Counted from the stretch's first letter, positions 1-8,714 are shown. The stretch is 46,449 bases of DNA from Actinomycetota bacterium (GCA_018821365.1 JAHJML010000003.1:1-46449); one strand, 5' to 3'. The notes: generated from the letters alone by a model not told the origin. A program made the numbers and translations.

Positions 1-486
1 CCCGCCACCGCCGATGTGGTGATCACCCCCCTGCGCCGCGACCAGGGTTGCGACGCAGTCGTTGGGATGGTGTTCGACGGGACGACCGTCCTGACGCTGC
101 TCGCCCCCTTCGACCGCGACGAGATCGCCCACGCTCTCCATCACGGCGCGTTTCCTGCCGACTGGGAGTGGGACTCCGAGCGGATCCTGGCCGCGGCGGT
201 CGCCGCACTCGACGGTGACGTGCTGATCCCATTGGACCCGGCGCGAGCGCTGGCGCCGGGCAACGACACCCATCGGCAGGAGCCGTCCATCGGCGAGGAC
301 GAAGCGGCGTGGCTGGTCGCCCTGTCCCGGGGCGCCACCGTCGTGCGACTGGCCGACGACGCCGGTTACTCGGAGCGAGCGATGTTCCGGCGCCTCGCCG
401 ACCTCTACACACGACTGGGGGCCCGGGGCCGCACCGAGGCGCTGCTCACCGCAGAACGGCTCGGCCTGCTCGACCGCCAACCCTGA
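1..486 (+). CDS. LuxR-type response regulator, C-terminal part (cut by window edge)
   Basis: The frame is open from the first base, so the true start lies outside the window; a GTG at 16 is only an internal codon. About 161 residues are visible. The last 60 resemble a LuxR/NarL helix-turn-helix: a stretch ending in the motif LARG-like ALSRGATVVRLAD, a recognition-helix region YSERAMFRRL, then the usual LGARGRTEALLTAERLGLL tail, which matches the family pattern of a conserved Arg-x-Glu-Ala near the end. The part before it could be the end of a receiver domain, but no phospho-acceptor site can be judged from this fragment. The role is probably DNA binding in a two-component or orphan regulator; the target is unknown. 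The next gene is convergent with a 6 bp gap. Confidence 0.6.
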   Translation, partial: PATADVVITPLRRDQGCDAVVGMVFDGTTVLTLLAPFDRDEIAHALHHGAFPADWEWDSERILAAAVAALDGDVLIPLDPARALAPGNDTHRQEPSIGEDEAAWLVALSRGATVVRLADDAGYSERAMFRRLADLYTRLGARGRTEALLTAERLGLLDRQP

Positions 487-492
487 CCCGGG

Positions 493-753
493 TCAGTCCC
501 CCTTCTGCATCTCCTTCTGGATGGCCTTCTCACTGATCCGTGGCCGGAACGTCTCCCAGGCGTGGATCAGCAAGCCGATCCCCCAACCGCCGATCGGCCA
601 GATCGGCCAGAAGTTGCCGCCGCTGTTGGTGACCCCCCACACCACCACCAGGAAGGCGTTGACGACCACGTAGGCGATGACGTGGCTCCAGAAGTCCCGC
701 TTCTCCTTGAGCCGCCCGATGGCGGCTTCCCGGCGGGCCTGCTCGTCGACCAT
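493..753 (-). CDS. 2TM-domain small membrane protein
   Basis: An 86-residue protein with a charged N-terminus (residues 1-20, rich in Arg, Lys and Glu), then two hydrophobic segments at about 23-43 and 50-68 joined by a short loop containing NSGGNFWPIWP, and a charged C-terminal tail. This layout, with the Trp/Pro-rich turn and an HAWETF-like motif after the second helix, is that of the small 2TM-domain family often found near histidine kinases and LuxR regulators. The start ATG at 753 has a GAGGAG box six bases upstream. It lies 37 bp after the next minus-strand gene (791-1708), so the two may be co-transcribed. The molecular function is unknown. Confidence 0.7.
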   Translation of the reverse strand: MVDEQARREAAIGRLKEKRDFWSHVIAYVVVNAFLVVVWGVTNSGGNFWPIWPIGGWGIGLLIHAWETFRPRISEKAIQKEMQKGD

Positions 754-790
754 GTGATGCTCCTCGTCTCGGCTCCCACGAGGCTACCGA

Positions 791-1708
791 TCACCGCAAC
801 GGGGTGCCGCTGTCGTCCACGTAGACCACCAACGGCCAGCGGTTGCCCAACTCGTCGGCAGCCGACAGCATCACCCGCCACCCACCCGCCACCCGGAACG
901 TCCCCAACAGGCGATGCTCCGACCCCCACCCCGCCGCCTCCCCCATCGCACCATCCACCACCACCTGCGACGGGATCTCCCCCTCCGTCGGCCACGGCTG
1001 CGGGGTGGGGCCCGCCGGCAGCGCCACCGGGGACGGCAGGTCCAGCACCACCGACCCGCCGCTGTCGGACACCGCCACCCGCACCTCGACCGCCCGCACC
1101 GCCAACCGCTGAAACCCCTGCTCCGGCGGCGCCCCCAACAACCGGTAGGCGACCATCACCCGATACGACCCGTCGCCGTCCTCCTCGACCCGCAACGCCC
1201 GAGCCCACTCCACATAGGACAGGCCGATCGCAGCATCCTGGGGCATCTCGGGCAGCACCACCCCCACCGGCAGCGCCCCCCGCAGATCGGCCGTCCCATT
1301 CGGCTCCAGATCCGCCGTGAAGTAATCCGTCACAAACCACTCGGCGCGGGCCACCGCCGCCCGGGCGCCGAGGTCGAAAGGGAACGCCATCAGATCGGCC
1401 TCGGTGTAGAGGACCGGGGCCGGCAGGCTGCTGGTGGTCGTGGTGGGCGGGTCGGTGGCCGGGACCTCCACCACCACCGTGATCGGAGCGGGAGGAACCG
1501 TGGTGGTCGTCGCCTCCGCCACCGCCACCGGCGCCGGTTCCGGCTGGGGAGGCGCCGGCGATGACAGCGCCCTGGTCACCACCACCCCCAGCACCAGGGC
1601 CCCCAGAGCCCCGGCCGCCAGGTACAGGGCCCGGCGCCTCCCGTCGTCGTGAGAGGCGAGCAACTCGCCCCAGGGGATGTGCTCGACCTCTTCGTGGTGA
1701 TCGTCCAC
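791..1708 (-). CDS. Membrane-anchored protein with Thr/Pro-rich linker, unknown function
   Basis: A 305-residue protein. Residues 1-25 are acidic and cytoplasmic, one transmembrane segment follows (about 26-45, LYLAAGALGALVLGVVVT), then a low-complexity Ala/Thr/Pro linker to about residue 100, then a roughly 200-residue outer domain. The outer part has a segment ARAEWFVTDYFTAD that resembles the start of NTF2-like outer domains found in conjugation TcpC-type proteins, but the match is weak and I do not assign a family. I chose the GTG at 1708 because GAGGAG precedes it by about six bases and it places a normal inside-out signal anchor at the N-terminus. The reading frame runs open far upstream opposite the subtilase gene, but that extension is a shadow of the plus-strand gene. 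Confidence 0.6.
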   Translation of the reverse strand: MDDHHEEVEHIPWGELLASHDDGRRRALYLAAGALGALVLGVVVTRALSSPAPPQPEPAPVAVAEATTTTVPPAPITVVVEVPATDPPTTTTSSLPAPVLYTEADLMAFPFDLGARAAVARAEWFVTDYFTADLEPNGTADLRGALPVGVVLPEMPQDAAIGLSYVEWARALRVEEDGDGSYRVMVAYRLLGAPPEQGFQRLAVRAVEVRVAVSDSGGSVVLDLPSPVALPAGPTPQPWPTEGEIPSQVVVDGAMGEAAGWGSEHRLLGTFRVAGGWRVMLSAADELGNRWPLVVYVDDSGTPLR

Positions 1709-1788
1709 AGGTGCTCCTCGGGATGCGGCGGTCGGGGGAAGCGTCCCGAACGTATCGATCCGGAGGCCGCTCGGGAAGGGGTTCGATC

Positions 1789-1829
1789 GGTGGCGAGAGA
1801 ACGGACCCGGCCGGGTTTCTCTCGCCACC
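1789..1829. repeat. 41-bp composite inverted repeat between divergent genes
   Basis: Arms GGTGGCGAGAGAA (1789-1801) and TTCTCTCGCCACC (1817-1829) are perfect 13-bp reverse complements. The 15-bp centre contains a second perfect palindrome, ACCCGGCCGGGT (1805-1816). The element lies between two divergent genes (starts at 1708 and 1940), so it is upstream of both and is not a 3' terminator for either. It could be an operator or a structured leader for the subtilase mRNA. Confidence 0.8.
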
Positions 1830-1939
1830 CGTCCGGGGAGTAGGGTCGTCCCAGGCGTCGGCGGCGCGAGCGCGAGCACTCTCTCCGCTCGGTTCGCACC
1901 ACCGGTAGGTGGTCGAGAGCTGGTCCGATTGGAGGAACC

Positions 1940-4900
1940 GTGCTGCGAAGAACTCTTGTCGTGTTTGGTGCCTTGTCGCTGCTGCTGGCGACCTTGGCTC
2001 CGGGTGCCCTGGCCGAAGATAGGCCGGATGCCGACCTCACGGAGGCGGCGGGCACCGTCCGGTGGGTGTCCGGTTTCGAGGCTCCCAACTTCGCCAAGAG
2101 CGGGCGCAATCTCGTCCCGATCATCGTCAAACTGGACGAGCAGGCCGTCGCATCCTACGACGGCAGCGTCGCGGGGTTGGCGGCGACCAGTCCCGTCCTG
2201 CTCGGCCTCGACAAACTCGATGCCGACTCCGAAGCCGTCGTCTCCTACCGGGCCCACCTGGCCAACCGGCATGCGCTGTTCGCGGCATCGGCCCGGCGGG
2301 TTGCCCCACAGGCCACGGTGACCCACTCGTACGACATCGCCTTCGGCGGCGTCGCCATGATCGTCCCGGCGGACGCGATCACCGCCATCGCCAAACTCCC
2401 CGGGGTGGTCGCGGTGTACGCGGACGTTCGCCAGCAACTCGACACCGACCGGAGCGCCCAGTTCATCGGCACCGGCAGCCTGTGGAAGGAACTCGGCGGG
2501 CGGAAGTCGGCCGGTCAGGGCATCATCGTCGGCGTCGTCGACACGGGCATCTGGCCCGAGCACCCATCGTTCTCGGACCCCGATCCCAGGGGCAAGGCCT
2601 ACGCACCTCCGGTGTGGTCCGGTTCGGGCACCGGTGACGGTTGCGACTTCGGGGACACCGCCTACAACCCCAACGACGCACCGTTCACCTGCAACAACAA
2701 GTTGATCGGCGCCTACGACTTCACCGACACCTACAAGTTGCTCGAAGGCCTGCTGCCCACCGAGTTCGACTCGGCCCGTGACTCCAACGGGCACGGCACC
2801 CATACCACCTCGACGGCAGCCGGCAACGGCGCGGTCACCGCGACGCTGCTGGGCGTGAACCGCGGCAAGATCACCGGAATCGCTCCACGTGCTCACGTCG
2901 TGATGTACAAGGGTTGCGGCGAACTGGGCTGCTACGACTCCGACACCATGGCGTCCATCCAGCAGGCGATCCTCGACGGCGTCGACGTCATCAGCTACTC
3001 GATCGGCGGCGGCGACTCGCCGTATGGCGACGGCGTGTCGCTGTCGTTCCTCGACGCCTACAACGCCGGCATCCTGGGCACGCCCTCGGCCGGCAACGAC
3101 GGCCCCGGTGCGGACACAGTGGGGCACCGCGAGCCGTGGACGCTGACCGTGGGCGCATCGACAACGGACCGATCCTTCATCGGCTCGCTGATGCTCCGGG
3201 CCAACAACGGCGACACCCTCGAAGTCGAAGGTGCCTCCGTCACCGGCGGAATCGGCACGTGGACACCGGTGGTGATGGCCTCCGACCCCGAGTGCCACGA
3301 CACGATGGCGCCCGGGACCTACAGCGGCCAGATCGTGCTCTGTGACCGCGGCGACATCGACCGGGTGTTGAAGAGCTACAACGTCATGGAGGCCGGTGGG
3401 GGGGGCATGGTGCTGATGAACCTGGCGCTCCAGGGTCTCTCCACCGACAACCACTACATCCCGAGCATCCATGTCGAGGTCACCGAGACCAATGCCATCA
3501 AGGCCTTCATGGGCAGCCACACCCTCGTCAAGGGGCAACTCGTCGGGGGAACCGCCACCACGGTTCAAGGCGACCTGATGGCCGATTTCTCCAGCCGGGG
3601 CGGCCCGGGCCAGACCCTTGGGATCAGCAAACCCGACGTGGTGGCCCCCGGTGTGCAGATCCTGGCAGGCAACACCCCGATGCCGGAGACCCCCTCGGGG
3701 GGACAGCCGGGCGAGTTGTTCCAGGCCATCCAGGGCACCTCGATGGCGGCTCCCCACGCCGCCGGGACGGCGGCCCTGCTGCTGGCCGCCCACCCGGATT
3801 GGACCCCGGGCGAGGTCAAGTCGGCCATGATGATGTCGGCGCTGCGCAACGGTGTCGTCCAGGCGGACGGCACCAGGCCGGCCCGGCCGTTCGACCGGGG
3901 CAGCGGGCGGATCCGCCCCTCCGCTGCCGCCACGGTGCCGCTCACCATCTCGGACACGGGCGCCTCCTACCTGGCTCATGAAGACGACCTGTGGAACAGC
4001 AACTACCCGAGCCTCTACGTGCCGAGCCTGGCCGGTTCGATCACGGTGGAGCGGACGGTCTTCAACCAACGAGACACCGACCTCGACGTTACCGTCACGG
4101 CCTCCGGGCCGAACAACCTGGTGGTGACGGTGCAACCCAGCACGTTCACGCTCGGCCCCAACGGCTCGCCCTCGGCGACCCGCACCATCGAGATCACCGT
4201 CGACGCCAGCATGGTGCCGGTCGGCAGTGTCAGGCACGCCGCGTTGAGCTTCGAGGCCGACGAGCAGCGCCTCTTCTTCCCGATCACGATCGTCAAGGGC
4301 GTCCCCGATGTCACGCTCGACAAGACCTGCGCGCCGGCGAGTGTGCCACTCGGTGGCAAGGCCATGTGTGACATCGTGGTGGAGAACTACCTGCTGGACC
4401 CGGTGGAGGTCACGATCACGGATCTGCTGCCCCGCGGCATGATCCTGAAGGGCAACCAACCCGTTGTCGGAGCCGTCAAGGTCACTCAGAAGAAGTTGAC
4501 CACCACCGTGTTGCTCGATGCGGCGGTCCCGCCGCCGATCTTGGTGGCGGTCAACAACTTCGCATCACCGACGGGGTATCTCGACCTCTCCGGGTTCGGT
4601 CCGACGACGGTGAGCCTCACCGATGAGGCAATCGCGAACTTCTCCGTGCCCTCTTTCGAGTACGCAGGAGTGAGTTACGACGCCATCGGGATCGTCTCCA
4701 ACGGGTACCTGGTGCTCGGCGGCGGAACCGCCGCCGACGTCACCTTCATCAACTCGGATCTGCCCGATGCGGCGCTGCCCAACAACGTGCTGGCGCCGTT
4801 CTGGACCGACCTGAACCCGAGTGCCGGAGGGGACGTGTACATCGGACTCCTCACGGATGGATTCGACACCTGGATCGTCGTCGAGTGGCAAGCCGTCCCC

Positions 4901-5323
4901 AACTGGGGTGACGGTGAGCCGAACACCTTCCAGGTGTGGATCGGCCTGGACTCCGATTCCAACCCGTCGCAGGACATCTCCTTCACCTACGGGGCGGTCT
5001 CCGACGGCGACGGTGGGTTCCTGACGGTGGGGGCCGAGAACTACTCGGGCACCACCGGCGGCACCACCTACCTCGACGGCGCCGGCGCTCCGCCGGCACC
5101 TTCGTTCGGCGGAGGATCGGCCGCCTGCGACGGGGCATGGCCCGCCCCCCCCTGCTACGAAGTCGCCGTGACGGCGGGAGTGGGCGCCGCCGGCGGGACC
5201 CACACCATCAGCTTCATGGTCCGAGGCACCAGGGTGGGCACCTGGACCAACTGGGTCACCATGACCGGTGGGGACCTGGTCGGCATCGTGACCGACGGAT
5301 TCGACTTCGAGGTCACTCCGTAG
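1940..5323 (+). CDS. Secreted subtilisin-like serine protease (peptidase S8) with PA insert and long C-terminal region
   Basis: A large exported endopeptidase of 1127 residues. A Sec signal peptide covers about 1-26 (basic start, LLLATLAPGALA cleavage region). An inhibitor-I9-like propeptide follows to about 165. The S8 catalytic domain carries the triad Asp201 (VVDTGIWPEHP), His285 (NGHGTHT) and Ser601 (GTSMAAPHAAG), with the oxyanion Asn386 in SAGNDGPG. The gap of more than 300 residues between His and Ser holds a protease-associated (PA) domain at about 420-530, as in plant and actinobacterial subtilases. After the protease come a fibronectin-like domain, a DUF11-like segment beginning with CAPASVP near 795, and a beta-rich domain with FWTDLNPSAGGDVY resembling those of other large bacterial subtilases. 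No LPXTG or membrane anchor is visible, so the product is probably released. The GTG start is preceded by GGAGGA; the gene ends at a strong hairpin. Confidence 0.92.
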   Translation: MLRRTLVVFGALSLLLATLAPGALAEDRPDADLTEAAGTVRWVSGFEAPNFAKSGRNLVPIIVKLDEQAVASYDGSVAGLAATSPVLLGLDKLDADSEAVVSYRAHLANRHALFAASARRVAPQATVTHSYDIAFGGVAMIVPADAITAIAKLPGVVAVYADVRQQLDTDRSAQFIGTGSLWKELGGRKSAGQGIIVGVVDTGIWPEHPSFSDPDPRGKAYAPPVWSGSGTGDGCDFGDTAYNPNDAPFTCNNKLIGAYDFTDTYKLLEGLLPTEFDSARDSNGHGTHTTSTAAGNGAVTATLLGVNRGKITGIAPRAHVVMYKGCGELGCYDSDTMASIQQAILDGVDVISYSIGGGDSPYGDGVSLSFLDAYNAGILGTPSAGNDGPGADTVGHREPWTLTVGASTTDRSFIGSLMLRANNGDTLEVEGASVTGGIGTWTPVVMASDPECHDTMAPGTYSGQIVLCDRGDIDRVLKSYNVMEAGGGGMVLMNLALQGLSTDNHYIPSIHVEVTETNAIKAFMGSHTLVKGQLVGGTATTVQGDLMADFSSRGGPGQTLGISKPDVVAPGVQILAGNTPMPETPSGGQPGELFQAIQGTSMAAPHAAGTAALLLAAHPDWTPGEVKSAMMMSALRNGVVQADGTRPARPFDRGSGRIRPSAAATVPLTISDTGASYLAHEDDLWNSNYPSLYVPSLAGSITVERTVFNQRDTDLDVTVTASGPNNLVVTVQPSTFTLGPNGSPSATRTIEITVDASMVPVGSVRHAALSFEADEQRLFFPITIVKGVPDVTLDKTCAPASVPLGGKAMCDIVVENYLLDPVEVTITDLLPRGMILKGNQPVVGAVKVTQKKLTTTVLLDAAVPPPILVAVNNFASPTGYLDLSGFGPTTVSLTDEAIANFSVPSFEYAGVSYDAIGIVSNGYLVLGGGTAADVTFINSDLPDAALPNNVLAPFWTDLNPSAGGDVYIGLLTDGFDTWIVVEWQAVPNWGDGEPNTFQVWIGLDSDSNPSQDISFTYGAVSDGDGGFLTVGAENYSGTTGGTTYLDGAGAPPAPSFGGGSAACDGAWPAPPCYEVAVTAGVGAAGGTHTISFMVRGTRVGTWTNWVTMTGGDLVGIVTDGFDFEVTP

Positions 5324-5352
5324 GGCCGTCCTGCCGAGCGGCATAGACAGGG

Positions 5353-5380
5353 ATCGGGGGCCGGGCGACCGGCCCCCGAT
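5353..5380. terminator. Bidirectional hairpin terminator
   Basis: A perfect 12-bp stem, ATCGGGGGCCGG (5353-5364) with CCGGCCCCCGAT (5369-5380), and a GCGA tetraloop. It lies 30 bp after the subtilase stop and between convergent transcription units, so it can serve both. There is no T-tract, which is common for actinobacterial hairpin terminators. Confidence 0.8.
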
Positions 5381-5401
5381 ACGCGTCATCGGCCGCCGGC
5401 C

Positions 5402-5584
5402 TCAGCGGGCAGCAGTGGAGGCGCACCGGGCGGCCACCATCCACACCGGCATCGGTGAGGAACATGGGTGCGAGACCGCCCAGGTCCCCCCGAGTCGGAT
5501 CGGGGGAGGCGGCATCGTCGCCGGCGCGGCCGCGGCCGGCCAGACGCTCAACAGGATCAGCAGTGGGCAGAACAGGCGTCGCAC
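5402..5584 (-). CDS. Possible small secreted peptide (60 residues)
   Basis: Not a recognised family. The frame starts with GTG and encodes a textbook signal peptide: MRRLFCPLLILLSVWPAAAA, with a cleavage site likely after the Ala run near residue 20-22. The predicted mature part is about 38 residues, with a PPPP stretch and two cysteines 14 residues apart. It lies 41 bp downstream of the folK-folE stop on the same strand and ends just before the shared terminator at 5353-5380, so it would sit at the end of the fol operon. Against it: no clear ribosome site precedes the GTG, and a short frame like this can occur by chance in GC-rich DNA. Confidence 0.35.
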   Translation of the reverse strand: MRRLFCPLLILLSVWPAAAAPATMPPPPIRLGGTWAVSHPCSSPMPVWMVAARCASTAAR

Positions 5585-5625
5585 CGCGGCAACCTACGCC
5601 CGCCACGATGTGGAGGGAAGGCCCT

Positions 5626-6753
5626 CTACTGCTTGGCGATCAGATCGAGGAACTCGGAACGGGTCCGGGTGTTGTCCTTGAACGATCCACGCATTGCCGA
5701 GGTGATCATCGACGAACCCTGCTTTTGGACCCCGCGCATCATCATGCAGAAGTGGGAGCCCTCCATGACGACGCCCACCCCGTGAGGGTCGAGCACCTCG
5801 GCGACGGCATCGGCCACCTGAGAGGTGAGGCGCTCCTGCACCTGGAGGCGGCGGGCGAACAGATCGACGATCCTGGCGATCTTGCTCAAGCCGATGATGT
5901 GGCGGTCGGGAACGTAGGCCACGTGCGCCCTGCCGAAGAACGGCAGCATGTGGTGCTCGCACAGCGAGTAGAACTCGATGTCCCTGACCAGCACCATCTC
6001 ATCGGTGTCGGCCTCGAACACCGCGTTGTTGACCACCTGCTCCAGGCTGCCGGTGTACCCACTCGTGAGGAAGTCCATGGCCTTGGCGACCCGCAGCGGA
6101 GTGCGGAGCAGGCCCTCGCGCTCGGGGTCCTCGCCCAACTCGATCAACTGGGCGCGAACGGTCCGTTCGTAGTCGGCGTCGTACACCTCGTTGGGGGTGA
6201 CCTCCTCCATCCGCCCCTCGAGGGCGTAGCGAGAGGTCTTGTTGATCGGGGCGATCTCGTGGGTCATCGGTCGGATCTCCTGCTCTGCCGCCAGACGGTC
6301 GGCGATCTGTCGGAGGGTGAAACCCGTCGAGGGCTCCGGCCATTCCGGGGCGATGTCGGCCATCGGCACGGCCAGATGTGCGAACCGGGCGACATCGGGA
6401 TCGGGGATGCCGGCCCCCTCGATCTCGGTGGCCATCCCCTCGATCATCACGATGTCGAGGTCGATGGTGCGGGGGGCGTACTTGTCGCCGGCTCGGTTCC
6501 GGCCCAGCACCGCCTCCACCCGGCGCAACTCGGTCCGCAGCGCCAACGGTTCGAGACCGGTCTCGATGAGGACGGCGGCGTTATGGAACTCGGCCTGTCC
6601 GGCGGGCCCCACCGCGGCACTCCGGTAGACGCGGCTGACGGCCAGGACGTTGAAGCACTCGTCCTCTTCGAGGAGTTCAATGGCGGCCGGGATGTGGTGG
6701 GCGGGTTCGATGTTGCTGCCCAGCGACACCAGCACCCGGTGCGAGGGGGTCAT
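5626..6753 (-). CDS. folK-folE: FolK-FolE fusion: HPPK plus GTP cyclohydrolase I
   Basis: One uninterrupted 375-residue frame encodes two folate enzymes. Residues 1-162 are 6-hydroxymethyl-7,8-dihydropterin pyrophosphokinase: LGSNIEP near the start and the signature [12 protein letters not shown]. Residues 163-375 are GTP cyclohydrolase I: zinc and active-site motifs [31 protein letters not shown] and the final [17 protein letters not shown] cyclohydrolase makes dihydroneopterin triphosphate from GTP, and HPPK activates hydroxymethyl-dihydropterin, so the fused steps are not consecutive. Met163 (ATG at 6267) is preceded by AGGAG at a good distance and would give a normal 213-residue FolE, so both a fusion and free FolE may be made. 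The start ATG overlaps the folB stop (ATGA). No folP is in the window. Confidence 0.93.
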   Translation of the reverse strand: MTPSHRVLVSLGSNIEPAHHIPAAIELLEEDECFNVLAVSRVYRSAAVGPAGQAEFHNAAVLIETGLEPLALRTELRRVEAVLGRNRAGDKYAPRTIDLDIVMIEGMATEIEGAGIPDPDVARFAHLAVPMADIAPEWPEPSTGFTLRQIADRLAAEQEIRPMTHEIAPINKTSRYALEGRMEEVTPNEVYDADYERTVRAQLIELGEDPEREGLLRTPLRVAKAMDFLTSGYTGSLEQVVNNAVFEADTDEMVLVRDIEFYSLCEHHMLPFFGRAHVAYVPDRHIIGLSKIARIVDLFARRLQVQERLTSQVADAVAEVLDPHGVGVVMEGSHFCMMMRGVQKQGSSMITSAMRGSFKDNTRTRSEFLDLIAKQ

Positions 6754-7112
6754 CCCTCGTCCCGCCTGCGCCGGATGACCACCCCGACCGAGCGGGCGAA
6801 CCGCAGCGCCCCCGGTTTCTCGACGGCCACCTCCACCTCTGCGACCCTCTGATCGGCGTCGAGACAGATGCCGGCGATCTCGGCCACCAGGCGCTCCACC
6901 AGCATCGGATCGCCTGCTTCGATGTGGTCGATGATCGCCTTGGCGATGGTGCGGTAGTTGACGGCATCCTCGATGTCGTCGCTGACCGCCGCCGGGCGGG
7001 TGTCGGCCCACATGGTGACGTCGACGAGGATGTCCTGCGGTTTGGTGCGCTCGTCGGGATTGATGCCGACGATGCCGCGCACCAGCAGGCCGCGGATGAC
7101 GATCTGATCCAT
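6750..7112 (-). CDS. folB: Dihydroneopterin aldolase
   Basis: A 120-residue protein of the FolB/DHNA-epimerase family, which cleaves 7,8-dihydroneopterin to hydroxymethyl-dihydropterin and glycolaldehyde. It begins [20 protein letters not shown] (family GxxGxxxxER-like region), and has [16 protein letters not shown] (the Y-R and Glu of the active-site helix) and a [19 protein letters not shown] ending, where the KPxAL and final basic strand match FolB. The length is normal. The stop overlaps the folK start by four bases, so the two are translationally coupled. No Shine-Dalgarno sequence precedes the ATG; instead TACATT (minus strand, 7124-7119) ends six bases before it, as in a leaderless promoter. 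Confidence 0.9.
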   Translation of the reverse strand: MDQIVIRGLLVRGIVGINPDERTKPQDILVDVTMWADTRPAAVSDDIEDAVNYRTIAKAIIDHIEAGDPMLVERLVAEIAGICLDADQRVAEVEVAVEKPGALRFARSVGVVIRRRRDEG

Positions 7113-7124
7113 GTCGCCAATGTA
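7113..7124 (-). promoter_or_regulatory. Predicted leaderless promoter -10 box for folB
   Basis: On the minus strand TACATT is followed by six bases and then the folB ATG at 7112. The spacing puts the expected transcription start on or next to the A of the ATG, and there is no ribosome site. Confidence 0.45.
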
Positions 7125-7163
7125 CCGGGGTGCGGACGGTGCGGCGTGCCATGATCACCGGAC

Positions 7164-7982
7164 ATGCTTCTCATGGCCCAAGGCTTCCAAACCGATCCCG
7201 GCGTAGCCGGCGTGTGGGACTGGCCGGTCGTAGCTGCCTCCCTCTCCCTGGTCGCCGGGGCGATCTTCCTGTCCCGGTGGTTGGGTCTGGGGGTGGAACG
7301 ATCTCTGATCTGGGCCTCGCTGCGCGCCGCCGTCCAGTTGCTCGCCGTCGGTGCCCTGCTGGCCTTCATCCTGCGCTCCACCCTGCCCGACCTGTGGGCG
7401 TGGGCGTGGGTGGCCGTCATGATCGGTGTCGCTTCGTTCGTGATGGTCCGGCGCATGCCGTCCGCCCCGGGGGTCTGGGTTCCGGCGACCACCGCGGTGG
7501 GGTTGTCTACCGGGGCCGGCTTGGCCGTCGTCTTCGGATTCGGGGCAATCCCCTACGACCCCATCTCGGTGGTGGTGTTCGCCGGCATCACCATCGGCAA
7601 CGCCATGCCCCACGGCGTCCTTGCCGCCAAGCAGGTGATCGCCCAGGCCCGCGACCGTCCGGGCACGATCGAAGCACTGCTGGCAATGGGCTTCGATCGC
7701 GGCGGCATCGTCCGCTTCCTGGCCCCTGAGTCAGCGCGCATGGCCCTGATCCCCCAGATAGAGCGCACCAAGGTGGTCGGGTTGATCGCACTACCGGGGG
7801 CCATGACCGGACTCCTCCTGGCGGGCGTCGATCCGGTCGATGCCGTTGTCGTGCAGTTGCTCGTGATGTACCTCGTGCTGGGTGCTGCCGCAATCACGGT
7901 CATAGTGATGGTGCTGGCGGTGACCAGGTCCACGATCACGTCGCGGCTGCAGGTGGCCGACTGGGTGAGGCCCGGCGGATAG
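7164..7982 (+). CDS. fetB: FetB-like ABC transporter permease (UPF0014)
   Basis: A 272-residue polytopic membrane protein with about seven hydrophobic segments. The long conserved motif around residues 190-225, [18 protein letters not shown] followed by [20 protein letters not shown], is diagnostic for the UPF0014/YbbM/FetB family. In enterobacteria FetB pairs with the ATPase FetA to export iron. Here no ATP-binding partner is next to it: the following gene is a convergent SDR. A start at ATG 7164 gives a hydrophilic N-terminus of about 15 residues; ATG 7173 is an alternative. The substrate is inferred from the family only. Confidence 0.88.
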   Translation: MLLMAQGFQTDPGVAGVWDWPVVAASLSLVAGAIFLSRWLGLGVERSLIWASLRAAVQLLAVGALLAFILRSTLPDLWAWAWVAVMIGVASFVMVRRMPSAPGVWVPATTAVGLSTGAGLAVVFGFGAIPYDPISVVVFAGITIGNAMPHGVLAAKQVIAQARDRPGTIEALLAMGFDRGGIVRFLAPESARMALIPQIERTKVVGLIALPGAMTGLLLAGVDPVDAVVVQLLVMYLVLGAAAITVIVMVLAVTRSTITSRLQVADWVRPGG

Positions 7983-7985
7983 CCG

Positions 7986-8714
7986 TCAGCGCAGGTGGGC
8001 GCCGCCGTCGATGCGGACGATCTCCCCGGTGATGAAGTCGTTGCCGAGCAGATGGAGGACGGTGGCGGCCACCAATCCCGGATCGCCGACCCGCCGCAGC
8101 GGTATCTCCTTGGCGAGCGCCTTCAGGTAGGCCGAGTCCCTGCCCGGCGGCGGCAGGATCGCCCCCAGCGCCACCGCATTCACCCGGATCCGGGGAGCCA
8201 GGTGCTCGGCGGCCGCCGCCGTGAAGGTGTTGATCGCCCCTTTGGCCACGATGTAGGAGAAGTGGTCCGAATAGGGGCGGGCGGTCCGCCAATCGGTGAC
8301 GTTGACCACCGCCCCGCCGAGATCGGCCGGGAGCGCCGCCGCAAACGCCTGGGTGAGGAACACCGGTCCGGTCAGGTTGACGTCCAGGGTCTGCCGCCAC
8401 CCCTCCGGGGTCACCCCGGTCAGCGAGTCTGTGGCGAACACGGCGGCGCTGTTGACCAGCACCCGCACCGGGGCCAGTTCACCGGCGCCCGCCACGATCG
8501 CGGCGGCGGCCGACGGTTCCGAGAGGTCCGCTCCGACCAGGGCCACCCTGCGCCCCATCGCCTCGATCTCGTCGGCAGTCTCCCGGGCGGCGCCTGCCGA
8601 AGATCGGTAGTGCAGCACCAGATCACAACCGGCTTCGGCCAGCGCCAACGCGATCCCCCTCCCGACCCGGTGGGCGCCGCCGGTGACCAGCGCAGTAGTG
8701 CCTGAGAGTTCCAT
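7986..8714 (-). CDS. Short-chain dehydrogenase, pteridine-reductase-like
   Basis: A 242-residue classical SDR. The cofactor motif TGGAHRVGRG (residues 12-21) has the Arg after the glycine loop that is usual in NADPH-dependent pteridine reductases (PTR1/FolM) rather than the plain TGxxxGxG of most SDRs. Asn and Ser follow in VLVNSAAVF, and the catalytic YxxxK is YIVAK within a helix near residue 150. The likely reaction is reduction of dihydropteridine or dihydrofolate-type substrates, which fits the nearby folB and folK-folE genes, but a general oxidoreductase role is not excluded. The ATG has no ribosome site; TACTCT lies eight bases upstream (8723-8728), suggesting leaderless transcription. 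Confidence 0.75.
   Translation of the reverse strand: MELSGTTALVTGGAHRVGRGIALALAEAGCDLVLHYRSSAGAARETADEIEAMGRRVALVGADLSEPSAAAAIVAGAGELAPVRVLVNSAAVFATDSLTGVTPEGWRQTLDVNLTGPVFLTQAFAAALPADLGGAVVNVTDWRTARPYSDHFSYIVAKGAINTFTAAAAEHLAPRIRVNAVALGAILPPPGRDSAYLKALAKEIPLRRVGDPGLVAATVLHLLGNDFITGEIVRIDGGAHLR

Noticed and set aside
1709-4459. Minus-strand frame running through the subtilase gene, continuous with the gene at 791-1708
   Set aside because: It is the shadow of a clear S8 protease; Asp/His/Arg-rich composition and no domain. The true start at 1708 has a ribosome site and membrane anchor.
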